Assembly: GCF_907165205.1 (NCBI RefSeq)
Contig: NC_058192.1
Coordinates: 37,352,001 to 37,416,000 of the forward strand
Length of the DNA: 64,000 nucleotides
DNA from: Coccinella septempunctata
Lineage: Eukaryota > Arthropoda > Insecta > Coleoptera > Coccinellidae
Direction of reading: 5' to 3'
In this document: one piece after another, positions 10,705 through 22,100 of the stretch
Layout of the letters: every line of letters begins with the position of its first letter
Numbering within the stretch: the stretch's first letter is position 1
Program-made: the position numbers and the translations under genes
The notes under the pieces: model-generated
What the model saw: only the letters and a program-made list of their open reading frames with translations
Databases searched by the model: none
Told to the model about the DNA's origin: nothing

Positions 10705-11174
10705 AGATATTTATTCTCATAAACAGTAAAATTACATGTATAGAGAATACGTCAATAAATACACAGAAATTTTAAAACCATAAGATAACAAATGAACAAG
10801 GAACTTTCAGATATTATGTTGCGAGGGATTCCTGGACAGTATAACCTGTATTTCTTTAGGTGTCCTATTGAAAAATGTGATACTCATATATTCGAAATTT
10901 TTTTCAGTAAGAGTGAGAGAGTCGGCTGGAAAATGCAGTGGATGTCTACGTCTGGTATTATTTGTATTTTCGTGTTATTTAAAATACGTTTGTGTTTTCT
11001 GATGTAGGAACAGAAGACATATGAAAATGTAAAGACCGGCTAGTGTTAAGATATTATTTCTCCGTAACAAACCACGGCCCGACTGTCTATACGGTAATCC
11101 ATAGATTATTTATTCGTATTTCAGACTTTTGCATCACAAATATCTGGCTAATTGCCGAACATCCACCCCACGCT
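10705..11174. other. Unassigned A+T-rich stretch
   Basis: No protein, RNA or repeat signature was recognised. Short open frames here have no family resemblance. Confidence 0.5.
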
Positions 11175-11940
11175 ATTAATAATAATAATAATAACACCAG
11201 GACGACAGGGAAGAGCTCCACCGACAAGTTGACTCTGACATGCGGAGATACTTTGCCGAACTGGAGGGAACAGATCCTCTTCATCGAGTAGCACCTCCAC
11301 GGCTCAATACATCCAAGAAACTGTCACTTATAATCGACATCTTGAATAAGGACGTTTTACCTGAATACCTACAGAACGGAAGTTCATTGGAATATCTGCA
11401 TCTAGTTTTTCACTGTGCAGCGCTAACGACAGCGAAAACCATAGGGGCAAAAATTCGCAAAACGAACACAAATTACACGCGCCAGCATGGCAGAAACGTC
11501 TTCAAAACAAAACAGAAAGGCTAAGAAGAGACATTGGACGACTGACGGAGTACTTGAACGGGAATCGAGGAAGAAAGGTTGTGAAAGCTGCCAAAGAGAT
11601 CATGGATAGAAACAGGACACACGCAGAACGAGAGACGGAGAATGCTACAGCTCACCATTGCCTCGACACTCTGAAGCAAAAATTAAGTCTGTATGCAGAA
11701 CGCCTGAGGAGATATAAAAGCAATTATAGCTGGAAAAGACAATAATTCATTCGAAAAGTCGGAAGAATCTTTCTACCGGTCACTCACATCGTCGGATGGA
11801 GAAAATGGAAAGTTACCACCAAAGGAAGCCATTGAACAATTCTGGACCGAACAATTATCAACGAAAGCTCACTTCAATGGAGATACCGGATGGATTGAAG
11901 ATGAAAAATCTGAAGCTATAAAATATGAGCCGATGCAGCT
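11175..11940 (+). mobile_element. R4/Dong internal fragment preceded by a TAA run
   Basis: A TAA run (11175-11194) directly abuts sequence equivalent to about 19,960-20,722 of the full element, starting at CACCAGGACGACAGGG. The piece encodes the basic helical linker before RT and has small deletions relative to the full copy, which shift its frame (open segments 11240-11524 and 11554-11745). It ends at 11940, mid-element, within a small TATGCAGC duplication. Confidence 0.8.
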
Positions 11941-12890
11941 ATGCAGCTATGGATTTTAGTATTCTTTACATGCATTTTTATGATGTGGATGATATTTTAT
12001 TTCAAAACGGAGTGAACGAATTTTCTCTTGGAATATTGATTAACATTAATTTAATTAAAATTACTTGCGGCCACTTTTGACAGGCTGCGGTGTTATCAGT
12101 GTATTCTCCTATCCATAAAAAATATGTGAAAATGTGTGTTTGTCTCTGTACGTAATGAACGTAGTAATTCTGCAGTGGGATCTCGTACTATAAGCTTTGT
12201 AGCAAAGATCTTTCTTTGTAGATTAAGCTATCAGCTGAAAGCTGTCAATTCATAACACAACCTTCGTTTTTCGATTCACACACGTCAATATCGGGTGCAT
12301 TGCGTAGGGAAAACGACAAACGAGATAGCTTTGCCCTGATTGGCCAGGATTTTGGGATTCTTTGAGAGAATTAACGTATGCTGCTCCACACGATCCAACT
12401 TGGTCGGTCGTTCGTGCGGTTGGATGGCTAGGCCTTACGACAAGACCCGACAAATCCTCTGTCGGCGGTCATAGCTACACACGGACCGATTTCACATCCA
12501 ACCCAACCAAGTCGGGCTGTCGGCCCGACCGAGTTGGGCAGTGTGTAGCCGCTATAATACATATGAATGTCATTCTTTCAGTGGGAGGAGAATGTTGTGA
12601 ATCTGGTTAAGACCAATATGTAAATAAAGGGACTACTTTATGGTCCGCGTGGACGCTTGTTTTAGAGATACGAAAAAGATCATCAACGAGTTGTAGTTTA
12701 AAGTATTATAATAAATAACTACACAGTACAGTAGTGTTTCTTAGTGTGTCCAAGGATACATAACATCAAGTAACTTTTAACTTTGCAAAAGCAATGATTG
12801 CATTCACACTTTTTTTGAAGCTTGGCTGTGATGGATGAAAGTAGGATACGACCGCGCAATCTCCTAGTACCTAATACCAGCTGCTTAATT
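11941..12890. other. Non-coding stretch with one MITE-like segment
   Basis: No coding region is supported. Imperfect inverted repeats occur at 12386-12410 and 12521-12549 (CCAACTTGGTCGG versus the complement CCAACTCGGTCGGG), both with a CCACAC/CTACACAC outer end. They enclose a GTCGGGC-TGTCG-GCCCGAC hairpin, suggesting a small terminal-inverted-repeat element of about 165 bp. Superfamily is unknown. Confidence 0.35.
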
Positions 12891-13588
12891 TAATTTTTTT
12901 TTAATTTGAATAATACACCAATCTACAGCCTAAGCCAATTACAGATTGGGAAAGAACAAAATTACAAATAACACAAAAAATTCCATAATAAATCAAGAAA
13001 ATAAGATATAAAATAGATAAATGACAAGACAGTTCCTCAAAGAATTGTGATCCCAACACAGCTCTTCTAACATCTAATTGAGAACTGTTAAAAATATCTA
13101 GAACATGTTGAAAATTGCAAAAATCATGGCATATTCTGAACATTGGCGAAAACCAACCTGAAGACAGAGACAAATCCATATCCGGTGATATGGGCTCTTG
13201 TCTTTATATGGTAGTTAATCTTTTTTATTTCCAATATTATAAGATTTATTGGGTTATTTCCATAATTTTGCATTATTCTATCAAACGTGGCAGTAAATAT
13301 TTCTTCTTCGGAATTCATTTTGTTTTGAATCGAAGAAGTTATCTATTTAGGTTTAGTTTCATTCCAATTTGTATGTACCTTTTTGTTAAATCTTATAAAT
13401 TGAATCGAATGTGCTCAATCTGAAAAGATAACTTCTTCAGTTGAAATTGAACATATTTTGATGCCGAGTAGCGAATGATGGAAAAAGCCCAATAAATTTC
13501 AATAATTTCACGTAGATAACTAACTGAACTTAATTTTACTATACTCATAAAAATAAGTAGTGATTTTCAAATAATCATTATGACTTAC
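12891..13588. other. Aconitase intron or flank with an A-rich-tailed relic
   Basis: On the minus strand the sequence 13440-12900 ends in an A-run, like a retroposed fragment, and contains short frames with no recognised family. 13,588 downward begins with the GTAAGT donor of the aconitase exon, so the segment is formally intronic if the gene is intact. Confidence 0.3.
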
Positions 13589-14827
13589 CAGAAGATATGG
13601 ACCTTTAGCTGCCCAATCCCTACTAGATCCAGAACCGTAGTCTTTGCCAGCGATGATAATCAGTGGAAAATTTTGTTTTTTATACCTTTCAGCACAGTCG
13701 AACACATCCATCTTGGGCGAAAGAAAACTCAATAAATTAAGTCAACCATATTCGACATACTCACTCACCTCTTCGTTCGTGGGTAAATATAAAGTTTTGG
13801 GACCCGGTTTCTTCATGAATTTATTGACCAGCCTTATATTGGCGAAAGTGCCTCTAGCCATGATGGCGTCGTTGCCTCTCCGTGAGCCATAAGAATTGAA
13901 GTCCTTTGCCGTTATTCCCTTCTGAGCTAAATATCTGGCAGCCGGACTAGTGCGTCCAATAGAACCGGCAGGACTTATGTGGTCTGTTGTCACGGAATCG
14001 CCTAACAGCAGGAGAACCCTAGCACTAGTGATAGCTTTTCTCACAGGGCTCTCCAAGGTCATGCCGTCAAAGAAAGGTGGTTTCTTTATATAGGTGGATG
14101 AATCAGACCACGGGTACAGCATACCCGATGGAGCTTTTAAGGACTGCCAGTTAGTAGAACCTTCTTCAATCTTTTCATAAATCTCCTTGAACATAGCCGG
14201 TATGACGTGTCTTTTTTCGATCTGTTGTATTTCATCACGTGTAGGCCAGATGTCCCTTAAAAAGATCGCACTTCCATCACTCCTCTTTCCCAATGGCTCA
14301 GTCTCGAAGTCAATATCGACGGTGCCGGCAATGGCGTAGGCGATCACCAGAAGAGGACTGGCTAGGTAATTGGCACGAGTGCTAGGGTGGATGCGACCTT
14401 CAAAATTCCTGTTGCCGGACAACACGCCACAGCATACGAGATCATTTTGTTCAATGGCACTTGCTATGTTTTCATCGATACCCCCGCTGTTGCCTATACA
14501 AGTCATGCAGCCATATCCAACCACATCGAAGCCCAACTGCTTTAGAGCTGGGATGACGCCTGATTCAGTTAGATAGTAGGTCACGACGCCAGAGCCAGGT
14601 GAGAGACTGGTTTTAATGTAGGGGGCCACGGAAAGGCCAGCGGCGACAGCATTTTTCGCAAGCAGACCAGCTCCCAGCATCACGCTGGGGTTACTAGTGT
14701 TCGTACACGACGTTATGGCGGCGATGATGACGCTGCCGTGTTTCAGACTGTACTGCTTGCCATCGAACATGAATTTCGCAGTAGTAGATAACTTTTCTGC
14801 AGGAAGACCGAACCCTTTGAATCCGAC
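13589..14827 (-). CDS. ACO1: Cytosolic aconitase / iron regulatory protein 1, two exons
   Basis: Exons at 13769-14827 (353 codons) and 13589-13711 (41 codons) are separated by a 57-bp GT-AG intron (13712-13768), and both are in phase 0. The protein covers the middle-to-late part of an IRP1/aconitase: HGSVIIAAITSCTNTSNPSV (first cluster Cys), GYGCMTCIGNSG (the two other 4Fe-4S cysteines), SGNRNFEGRIHP, IWPTRDEI, LGDSVTTDHISPAGSI, NSYGSRRGND, and AGKDYGSGSSRDWAAKG in the second exon. The acceptor of the first exon is TTCAACAG at 14828-14835 and the donor after the last exon is GTAAGT. The enzyme interconverts citrate and isocitrate; vertebrate IRP1 also binds iron-responsive elements. No stop or frameshift is present. 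The flanking exons, both N-terminal (about 400 residues) and the last about 100 residues, were not found in the window. Confidence 0.93.
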
Positions 14828-16567
14828 CTGTTGAAGAGAAAAAATCGTTATTCAACAATTCAAATAGGTTTGAGCAGTATGTATTCTAAATTGTAACACA
14901 ATGAAATTAACGATGATAGCTCATCTGATCCGCAGGTTCTCGCCGACTCTTTCAATAGACATTTCGCAAATGCAACGGTCAGTAGACAAAGTCACAGCCC
15001 TCTTAACACATAGCCGTGATGAGGGAGAAGTTTGGCAGCACAGGGGAAGGCCTAGAATTTCTAGTTTTCGTATCGTTGTTTGTAGGTTATGTTTAGTTTT
15101 TGGTTTTTTGTTTTTAGTGCTTGAAAGTGCTATGAATTGTGTTCTGAGGAAAAAAAGTCTATGAATGAAGTGAATTTATGCTGAGGAAAAAAAGTCTATA
15201 GGTGAAGTGAATTGTTTGATGAAAAGAAATGAAGTGAACTTTCATTTGGTAAAGAACCTTACGTTTTTGAACTCGATTTTGCTTGTAGGATCGATTTCGT
15301 ATTATACCTAATAAATGTTGTATACCTAGCTGCAAGGGCAATAATAAATCTTCATAAAATGATTATGTTAGTATATTTTCCTTTTCCAAAAATTCCAAAA
15401 TAAATACGGTAAATACATATAGTTTTGCGAAATTCATTTCGATACTAACGATATTGTGAAATTTTATCAAATATTACAAGCTGATAGCACTTCGAGACAG
15501 TCACCAATGAAACATCTATCTATGCCAAAGACGAGGCTAAAGAAATGTCCACAATTGAAATAATGTGGAGTTTTTGAAAAAATCATCAAATGCATCCAAA
15601 TGTTTACTTGCTACATATCCAAAACAGACTCAGTATGAATTAAAAGAACGTAGTATTGAATTAGAATTTAATATTGGTGATTTTTTACAGACTTGCAGTT
15701 GTGGAAGTGATTTGAAAAAGAGTTTTGTATTCACTTCGCTCAACTTCTGTTAACATATTTAATTGAATAATCATGTGAAATATATAAACGATCAAACCGT
15801 TTCCATCTCTCAAGAAAAAAGAAGGCAACAGTTCGGGATCGTGATAATTTATTGACACTACCTAAAAAAATAGAGAATTCGATAAAATAGGAATACGGTA
15901 GTTCTTCAAGATTCTCCTCTGTCGATTGTAATTATTTATGTAGGTATTTGAATTTCATATTTATATTTTGAGTTAAATATTGGTATGGACAATTCTATTT
16001 CAGTTTTGTTTTTTTTTGTAAGTGAATTTTTTATTCATCGTTCTTCTCAGTTTTTGCTCATACCTCCTTAACTCTTAACTCATATTTGGACTCATGAGAT
16101 CATTTACACAATTTTGTGGGAAGAGATGGCACTACACCTTTTTGTTGGTTCCTGCTGAAAGATAAATTGGGTTTAAAATATGCAATATTGCCACAATAAT
16201 TGGATTTATCATTCATTATTGGTGCTATTATTCAGATCAAATTATTTTCATTAACTTGTTCTCAAATCATAATAAATGATGAGTCAATCCAATTCTTTGA
16301 CCAAGTATGGCTTAGGATAGTGTCTTATAGATATTTTATTAAATTTGAGACATTCCATGTCGATTATTGGAGCACTAATTGAAATGTATTTGAAAATCGC
16401 GCTCCTATAGCGCACTCACTTCGGCCTAAAGTCGGCCTTCCGCACCAAGCTATTTGCGGTGTTGCGACATAGTGTTCATGGCTCTGTGTTTAAGAGGGCT
16501 GTGACAAAGTCCTCCCACGCGTGATAGGATTAATTCTAGCATAAAAAAAGAACCAAATTCGTTCTTC
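14828..16567. other. Presumed aconitase intron, no features
   Basis: No coding similarity was seen. Small frames (for example 15565-15753) have no recognisable family. At 16395-16445 two short hairpins lie side by side (GCGCTCCTATAGCGC, then GGCCTAAAGTCGGCC), more G+C-rich than the surroundings. Confidence 0.4.
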
Positions 16568-17046
16568 TTGTTCGACATCGATGAAAATGAAATTTGTAAA
16601 TTAGTTACATCTCTTAAGAACACGCGATCATCTGGATACGATGACCATCTGAATACCAATGACGATAGTGAAAGCGTCAATACACTTAATTGCGTAGCCA
16701 TAGGCCCACATAATCTATGCTTGTTACGGAGAAGAAGAAATTTATATGAATGACCTCATCTCCTCAGTAGCATTTTTTGCGGATGATACAAGTTTCATTA
16801 TTCGAGAAAACGATGTAAATTCAGTCACTTTATCGGATAAACTAACAGCGGCGTCTGTATATGAGCGATGTCAAAGAAATAGCCACATAAAATTTCACCA
16901 AAACAGAGTGCATGTTTTCTTCCGCATCTAGAAAGCCTCAAAATTATTCCAAGTCGATCGACCTTCTGGATCACACTGTTCCCATTTCTTCTAACACAAG
17001 ATTTTTGGGTGAGGTTATTCAGATTATTGATTCTAATTTACCTGGA
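16568..17046 (+). pseudogene. Jockey-like LINE relic, RT part
   Basis: Decayed fragments are in order: DIDENEICKLVTSLKNTRSSGYD (region preceding RT), then YMNDLISSV and FFADDTSFI (the catalytic motif), then a segment with SIDLLDHTVP and NTRFLG. Most of the RT core between 16640 and 16740 is deleted and frames change repeatedly. The relic is cut at about 17046 by the LINE fragment that follows and resumes near 17776. Confidence 0.6.
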
Positions 17047-17775
17047 AGCTGAAGGACAGAGTGTTCCAAAATCACGACCTCAATCTGAAGACCAAGACAG
17101 CTGTTTACAGAGCAGTGGTCCTCCCAACGCTTCTTTACGGAAGCGAAAGCTGGACTCCCTACAGGCGACATATTAAACAGCTTGAACAGACGCAGCAACG
17201 TCATCTAAGACAGATAATGCACATCAGATGGTTCCACGAAGTTTCGAATGCAGAAGTCTTGCAGCGCGCGAGTTGTACAACAATTGAGACTCAAGTAACG
17301 AGGGCCCGACTCAGATGGAGCGGCCACATTCTGAGGATGCAAGACACAAGACTCCCCAAAATAGCTCTATACGGCGAACTCACTGAGGGAGCCCGGAAAC
17401 CAGGAGGCCAGTATAAGCGGTTTAAGGATACACTACATCAATCCCTAAAATCAGTTAATGCTAATCATAACTGGGAACAACTAGCGTTAGACAGGTCACA
17501 GTGGAGGTCTTTGGTCCACAGTTATAATGGAGAATCGAGAAGGATACAGCGGCGGCCAGATCTGGTTGGAGACTATCCATGCCCTGAGTGTGGAAGGATC
17601 TGCAGGTCACGGTTGGGTCTCTTTAGTCACAGGAGGGCACACAGTCGCAACTAGCACTAAGAAGTTACAAGTCTGTTTTTTTTTTCCTTCTTCTTTTTGT
17701 AGATTTATTTCCGGTAACGGGATACAGCAATGAATGACCTGGAATGAACACTTAGCGTATCTTGAAAAAAAAAAA
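17047..17775 (+). mobile_element. 3' end of a second LINE inserted in the Jockey relic
   Basis: Starts with a frame reading KLKDRVFQNHDLNLKTK and ends in an A-run at 17765-17777. Sequence on both sides belongs to one Jockey-like reading order, so this piece is a 5'-truncated insertion. Confidence 0.7.
17061..17654 (+). CDS. LINE ORF2 C-terminus with CCHH zinc finger
   Basis: An open frame of 197 codons encoding the RT thumb and C-terminal domain: AVYRAVVLPTLLYGSESW, then RARLRWSGHILRM, and a terminal zinc finger CPECGRICRSRLGLFSHRRAH. These are standard features of the C-terminus of CR1/L2-type and related arthropod LINE polyproteins. The polymerase core and endonuclease are absent, so this is a truncated copy although its frame is open. 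Confidence 0.8.
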   Translation: MFQNHDLNLKTKTAVYRAVVLPTLLYGSESWTPYRRHIKQLEQTQQRHLRQIMHIRWFHEVSNAEVLQRASCTTIETQVTRARLRWSGHILRMQDTRLPKIALYGELTEGARKPGGQYKRFKDTLHQSLKSVNANHNWEQLALDRSQWRSLVHSYNGESRRIQRRPDLVGDYPCPECGRICRSRLGLFSHRRAHSRN

Positions 17776-18440
17776 ACTAGTCTCAGTCGTGTATTCTTTG
17801 AGAGTGATGGCGAGCTAAGTGGATCGTAATGTCCTACTGTACTAAGCTAATTTCCAAGCACTTCTAACTTACGGAATAATTGCTTGGGGATGGATGTACT
17901 GGTGTCGATCAAATATTTATTATTCAGAAATCGGCTATTCGTGTAATCTATGGCCTATCTTACAGGCAGTCTTGTCGTCTGGCCATTTCAAACTTGAAAT
18001 TATTCTTTAAAAAGAATATTCTTTTAAAAGAATAAAGTTTTGACACTTACCGGACTTTTCATCTACAGATGTCTTTTATTTTTCCATAAAAATAGAGAAA
18101 TTTATTTCAGTTCATATGAGAACTTAAATAGAACCAGGCGCATCCTTTGCATTATCCGAAACATAATATAACTGAGAAAAATGCAGAGTATATCTGCATT
18201 AACCTTTTCAATAAAATTCCTACACTCATCCAAACTATAAAAAATTTCAAGTTTTTTAAATCTAATATGAAACAATTTCTGATAGAACCCTACAGCGTTC
18301 AGGAGTTCCTCTCATCTTAGATGTGAGCGCTCTATATTTACTTGTAGGTTAGGATTCTGTACTTCCTTTTATTTTGATGTTATCTCTTTATATAATGTGA
18401 ATGTTCATGAGAATAAATAAATGTTTCAGTTTAGTTTTCC
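17776..18440 (+). pseudogene. Jockey-like LINE relic, C-terminal part and 3' UTR
   Basis: Continuation of the relic before 17046. Several frames show LTYGIIAWG, then PGLFIYRCLLFFHKN, INLFNKIPTLIQTIKNFK and the C-terminus KQFLIEPYSVQEFLSS ending at about 18318. The C-terminal LxEPYS motif is shared with the LINEs ending at 30212 and 52228. The 3' UTR ends in AATAAATAAATG near 18412. Confidence 0.55.
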
Positions 18441-18939
18441 GTGCTCACAGAGTTTTTGAATTTAGATAGCGTCAGATGAGTTTTCTGTGTAATTAGCCAT
18501 TTTGTAAGTTCGGAGGTGTCCATCAGGAATTTCTGCAGTTTTCGATAATTAAAATCGACCATTTGTGGGATTAATCTTCGGATATCTGTTTGATCTCCGT
18601 CCTAACTGGTTTATTTGGATTCTATATTGGCGTATCTCCTTAAGGAGGATTGATTGAGAGTTTTCTTCGCTGTGGCACGTGAGAATTTTCTTCATCCAGG
18701 TATGTTCGTCGACGCCTCTTCGGCAAATTCATTATTGTTTGTTGTTTTCTCTCCATTACCAGCTATTGCCGTGAAATTTGTTGACTTAGAAGAATTAGTT
18801 GGGAGCATCCTACGTTGATTGTGATAAGACCGACGTTCTGGATATCTAATTGCATATTCGAGTTTGGAAAGATTCGGTGGAATCACGTTAGATTGGAATA
18901 GTCCCCCCGAAAAACTGGGTATGTATAAAACCATCTTTT
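18441..18939. other. Unassigned stretch
   Basis: On the minus strand frames such as LLKEIRQYRIQINQLGRRSN resemble a retroelement Gag loosely, but frames are broken and no motif identifies it. Confidence 0.25.
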
Positions 18940-19125
18940 GTGATACATTATGTTGTCATTCATTCTTCCTTATATGGTGAAGATTAAGTTCTTACGATAT
19001 TTCGTATCGATAGGGTCCTAGTGTAGGGAGACGTATCCTAGTATAAGGAGGAAGTCCTAGACACCCAAGACATCCAAGTGTAGGGAGACGTATCCTAGTA
19101 TAGGGGGGAAGTCCTAGATCCTAGT
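18940..19125 (-). repeat. Partially triplicated LINE 3'-coding fragment
   Basis: The minus strand repeats a unit encoding TRIRLPTLGCLG (about 45-60 bp, containing GACGTATCCTAGTATA on the plus strand) two to three times. The same unit is found once at 23430-23470, on the other side of the Dong element, within a LINE C-terminus. Confidence 0.5.
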
Positions 19126-22100
19126 ATAATAATAATAATAATAATATGTCTGGCCTGCCTGGCAGCTATCTGGTAGATGGCCTGCCAGGTAGCCATCGTA
19201 ACGACGTAGACGGTGCAGCCAGCCACGCCTGCTGTCCGCAGTCCCATTCCTTCTTCCTCTCTCTTTCACATCCTTCATAGGGGTGCTCTTTCTGCTCTCA
19301 TTTCTCTACCCCTCACCCAAACCGAGAAAGGGGAGCACAAACCCATGAAAATGGTGATTACGAGAAGCCTCGGAAACAAGTCGCTGCCTGGGGATCGTCA
19401 GGGCATGTCTGGAGCCGGCGCTGGACATGACAGCATGCGGGACGTCGGTGGCAGGATGTTGAGGAAGCGGGCTCCTGCTGCAAAAGAAGCTACAGCTCCA
19501 AAGCAACAACAGCAACCAACGAGTCCAATTCAATTGCCGACTCGAACCGCTGAAGGTGCTGCGCAGGATATTCAGCCAGTGCTCACCCAAGCGGGGTTAG
19601 TGAGAAAGCGCATGAAGTGGACAACGTCCATGAATGAAACTATTGTGCGCATATATAACTCCATCACGGGACTAGGGCAGAACACGAACAACTATAGGAA
19701 AAGGCTCCATGAGGAATTCTGCATTGCCTACCCAAATGTCAATGTCACTGAACAACGAGTGGCAGACCAGTACCGCGTAATTCTGAGAAATGAACTAGTA
19801 CCAACGGCCCGAATCGACGCAATTAAACGAGAACTTCAGCGTCCGCTAGCAATGGAGAATAACACCAACACCTCTGATGAAGTTCACATACCTGGGCAAC
19901 AACACCCAGAAGACATTGATACTGAAAGTCCTTCTTGCAAAGCAAATGAGCCTGAACACCAGGACGATAGGGAAGAGCTCCACCGACAAGTTGACTCTGA
20001 CATGAGGAGATACTTTGCCGAACTGGAAGGAACAGATCCTCTTCATCGAGTAGCACCTCCACGACTCAATACATCCAAAAAACTGTCACTTATAATCGAC
20101 ATCTTGAATAAGGACGTTTTACCTGAATACCTACAGAACGGAAGTTCATTGGAATATCTGCATCTAGTTTTTCACTGTGCAGCGCTGACGACAGCGAAAA
20201 CCATGGGGGCAAAAATTCGCCAAACGAACAACGATGGTCCAAAATTACACAAATTACACGCGCCAGCATGGCAGAAACGTCTTCAACACAAAACAGAAAG
20301 GCTAAGAAGAGACATTGGACGACTGACGGAGTACTTGAACGGGAATCGAGGAAGAAAGGTTGTGAAAGCTGCCAAAGAGATCATGGATAGAAACAGGACA
20401 CACACAGAACGAGAGACGGAGAATGCTACAGCTCACCATTGCCTCGACACTCTGAAGCAAAAATTAAGTCTGTATGCAGAACGCTTGAGGAGATATAAAA
20501 GCAATTATAGCCGGAAAAGAGACAATAATTCATTCGAAAAGTCGGAAGAATCTTTCTACCGGTCACTCACATCGTCGGATGGAGAAAATGGAAAGTTACC
20601 ACCAAAGGAAGCCATTGAACAATTCTGGACCGAACAATTATCAACAAAACCTCAGTTCAATGGAGATACCGGATGGATTGAAGATGAAAAATCTGAAGCT
20701 ATAAAATATGAGCCGATGCAGCATGACATGATCACGATTGAAGAAGTAAAATCAGCTATCAGAGGACTGCACAACTGGAAAGCACCTGGGCCTGATGGAT
20801 TACAGAACTTCTGGAAAGAAACTTTGGATCATGCATGACAAATTGACCTCCGCAATAAATGATGTCATTGAAAATCCTGAAAGAATACCAGTATTCCTTA
20901 CACATGGCACAACATACCTGTTACCTAAAGACCAAAGGAATACAGAAGACCCATCCAAGTACCGACCGATCACATGTCTTCCAACGATGTACAAATTAAT
21001 CACATCGTGCATATCAAACCGAATTCACAACCATTGCGAAAGAAATAACATCATCGCCATGCAACAGAAAGGATGCACCAAAGACAGCCGAGGGTGCAAA
21101 GAACAACTAATAATAGATTCAGTTATCTGCAATCAAGCGTTCTCCAAGCGAAGGAATCTTTACGCTGCCTACATAGACTACAAAAAAGCATTCGATTCTA
21201 TACCTCACGAATGGCTCTTGACGATCTTGAAGATTTACAAGGTGGATCCCAATATTGTTAAGTTCCTGAAAAACGCCATGTCAACCTGGCGTACTAGTCT
21301 CCAAATGAAAGCAGCAGATTGCTCCATTACAACAGGACCTATTCCAATAAGACGCGGAATTTTCCAAGGAGATTCGCTGAGCCCTCTGTGGTTCTGCATG
21401 GCCCTGAATCCCTTGTCTCATAGATTGAATTCTACGGACTACGGATTTTCCATCAAGAGCGGCAGTAGAACTATGATGAAACTGAATCATCTCCTTTACA
21501 TGGACGATTTGAAACTCTTCGCATCTACCAAAAAACAAATGCAACTGATGCTGAAAATGGTGGAAGGATTCTCGGAAGACATCAAAATGAAGTTTGGACT
21601 AGAAAAATGTCAACTGCCAAACATAACGAGAGGGAAAATAGAAGATGGTACGTTCAAACTCAAGGAAGGTGCAGAAATTGAAGCATTAAAGGAAGGAGAC
21701 ACATACAAGTATCTAGGCATAAAACAGGCAAGAAAAATCAATCAGACTCAGATGAAGAAAGAATTAACGGAGGAGTTTACCCGAAGATTGAGGAGGATAA
21801 TGAGAACTGGTCTTAACAGCAAGAATCTGATAAAAGCGATTAACACCTACGCTTGCTCGGCGCTGAGCTATTCATTTGGTATTATCTCTTGGACGACCAC
21901 CGATTTAGCAGCTTTACAGAGAAAAATAAGGACGATGCTGACTAAACACAATAAACATCACCCCAAAAGCTCAATAGAACGGACAGAGCTGCCACGACAT
22001 CTTGGGGGTAGAGGAATTGTTGATTTGTCCAACCGTATGTCCCAGGAAATTGAAGGACTTCGAAACTATTTCTTGAGCAAGGCAGCTTCGTCAGAACTCC

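Noticed and set aside
12901..13318. Minus-strand frames of 64-92 codons as a membrane protein gene
   Set aside because: Hydrophobicity is expected from A+T-rich DNA; frames shift and no motif or splice structure supports a gene.
13644..13892. Plus-strand frame across the aconitase exons
   Set aside because: Antisense to well-supported exons; no family resemblance.
19306..19590. Minus-strand frame of 94 codons inside the Dong element (also at 3941-4225)
   Set aside because: Antisense shadow of the Dong N-terminal coding region, present wherever that DNA is present.
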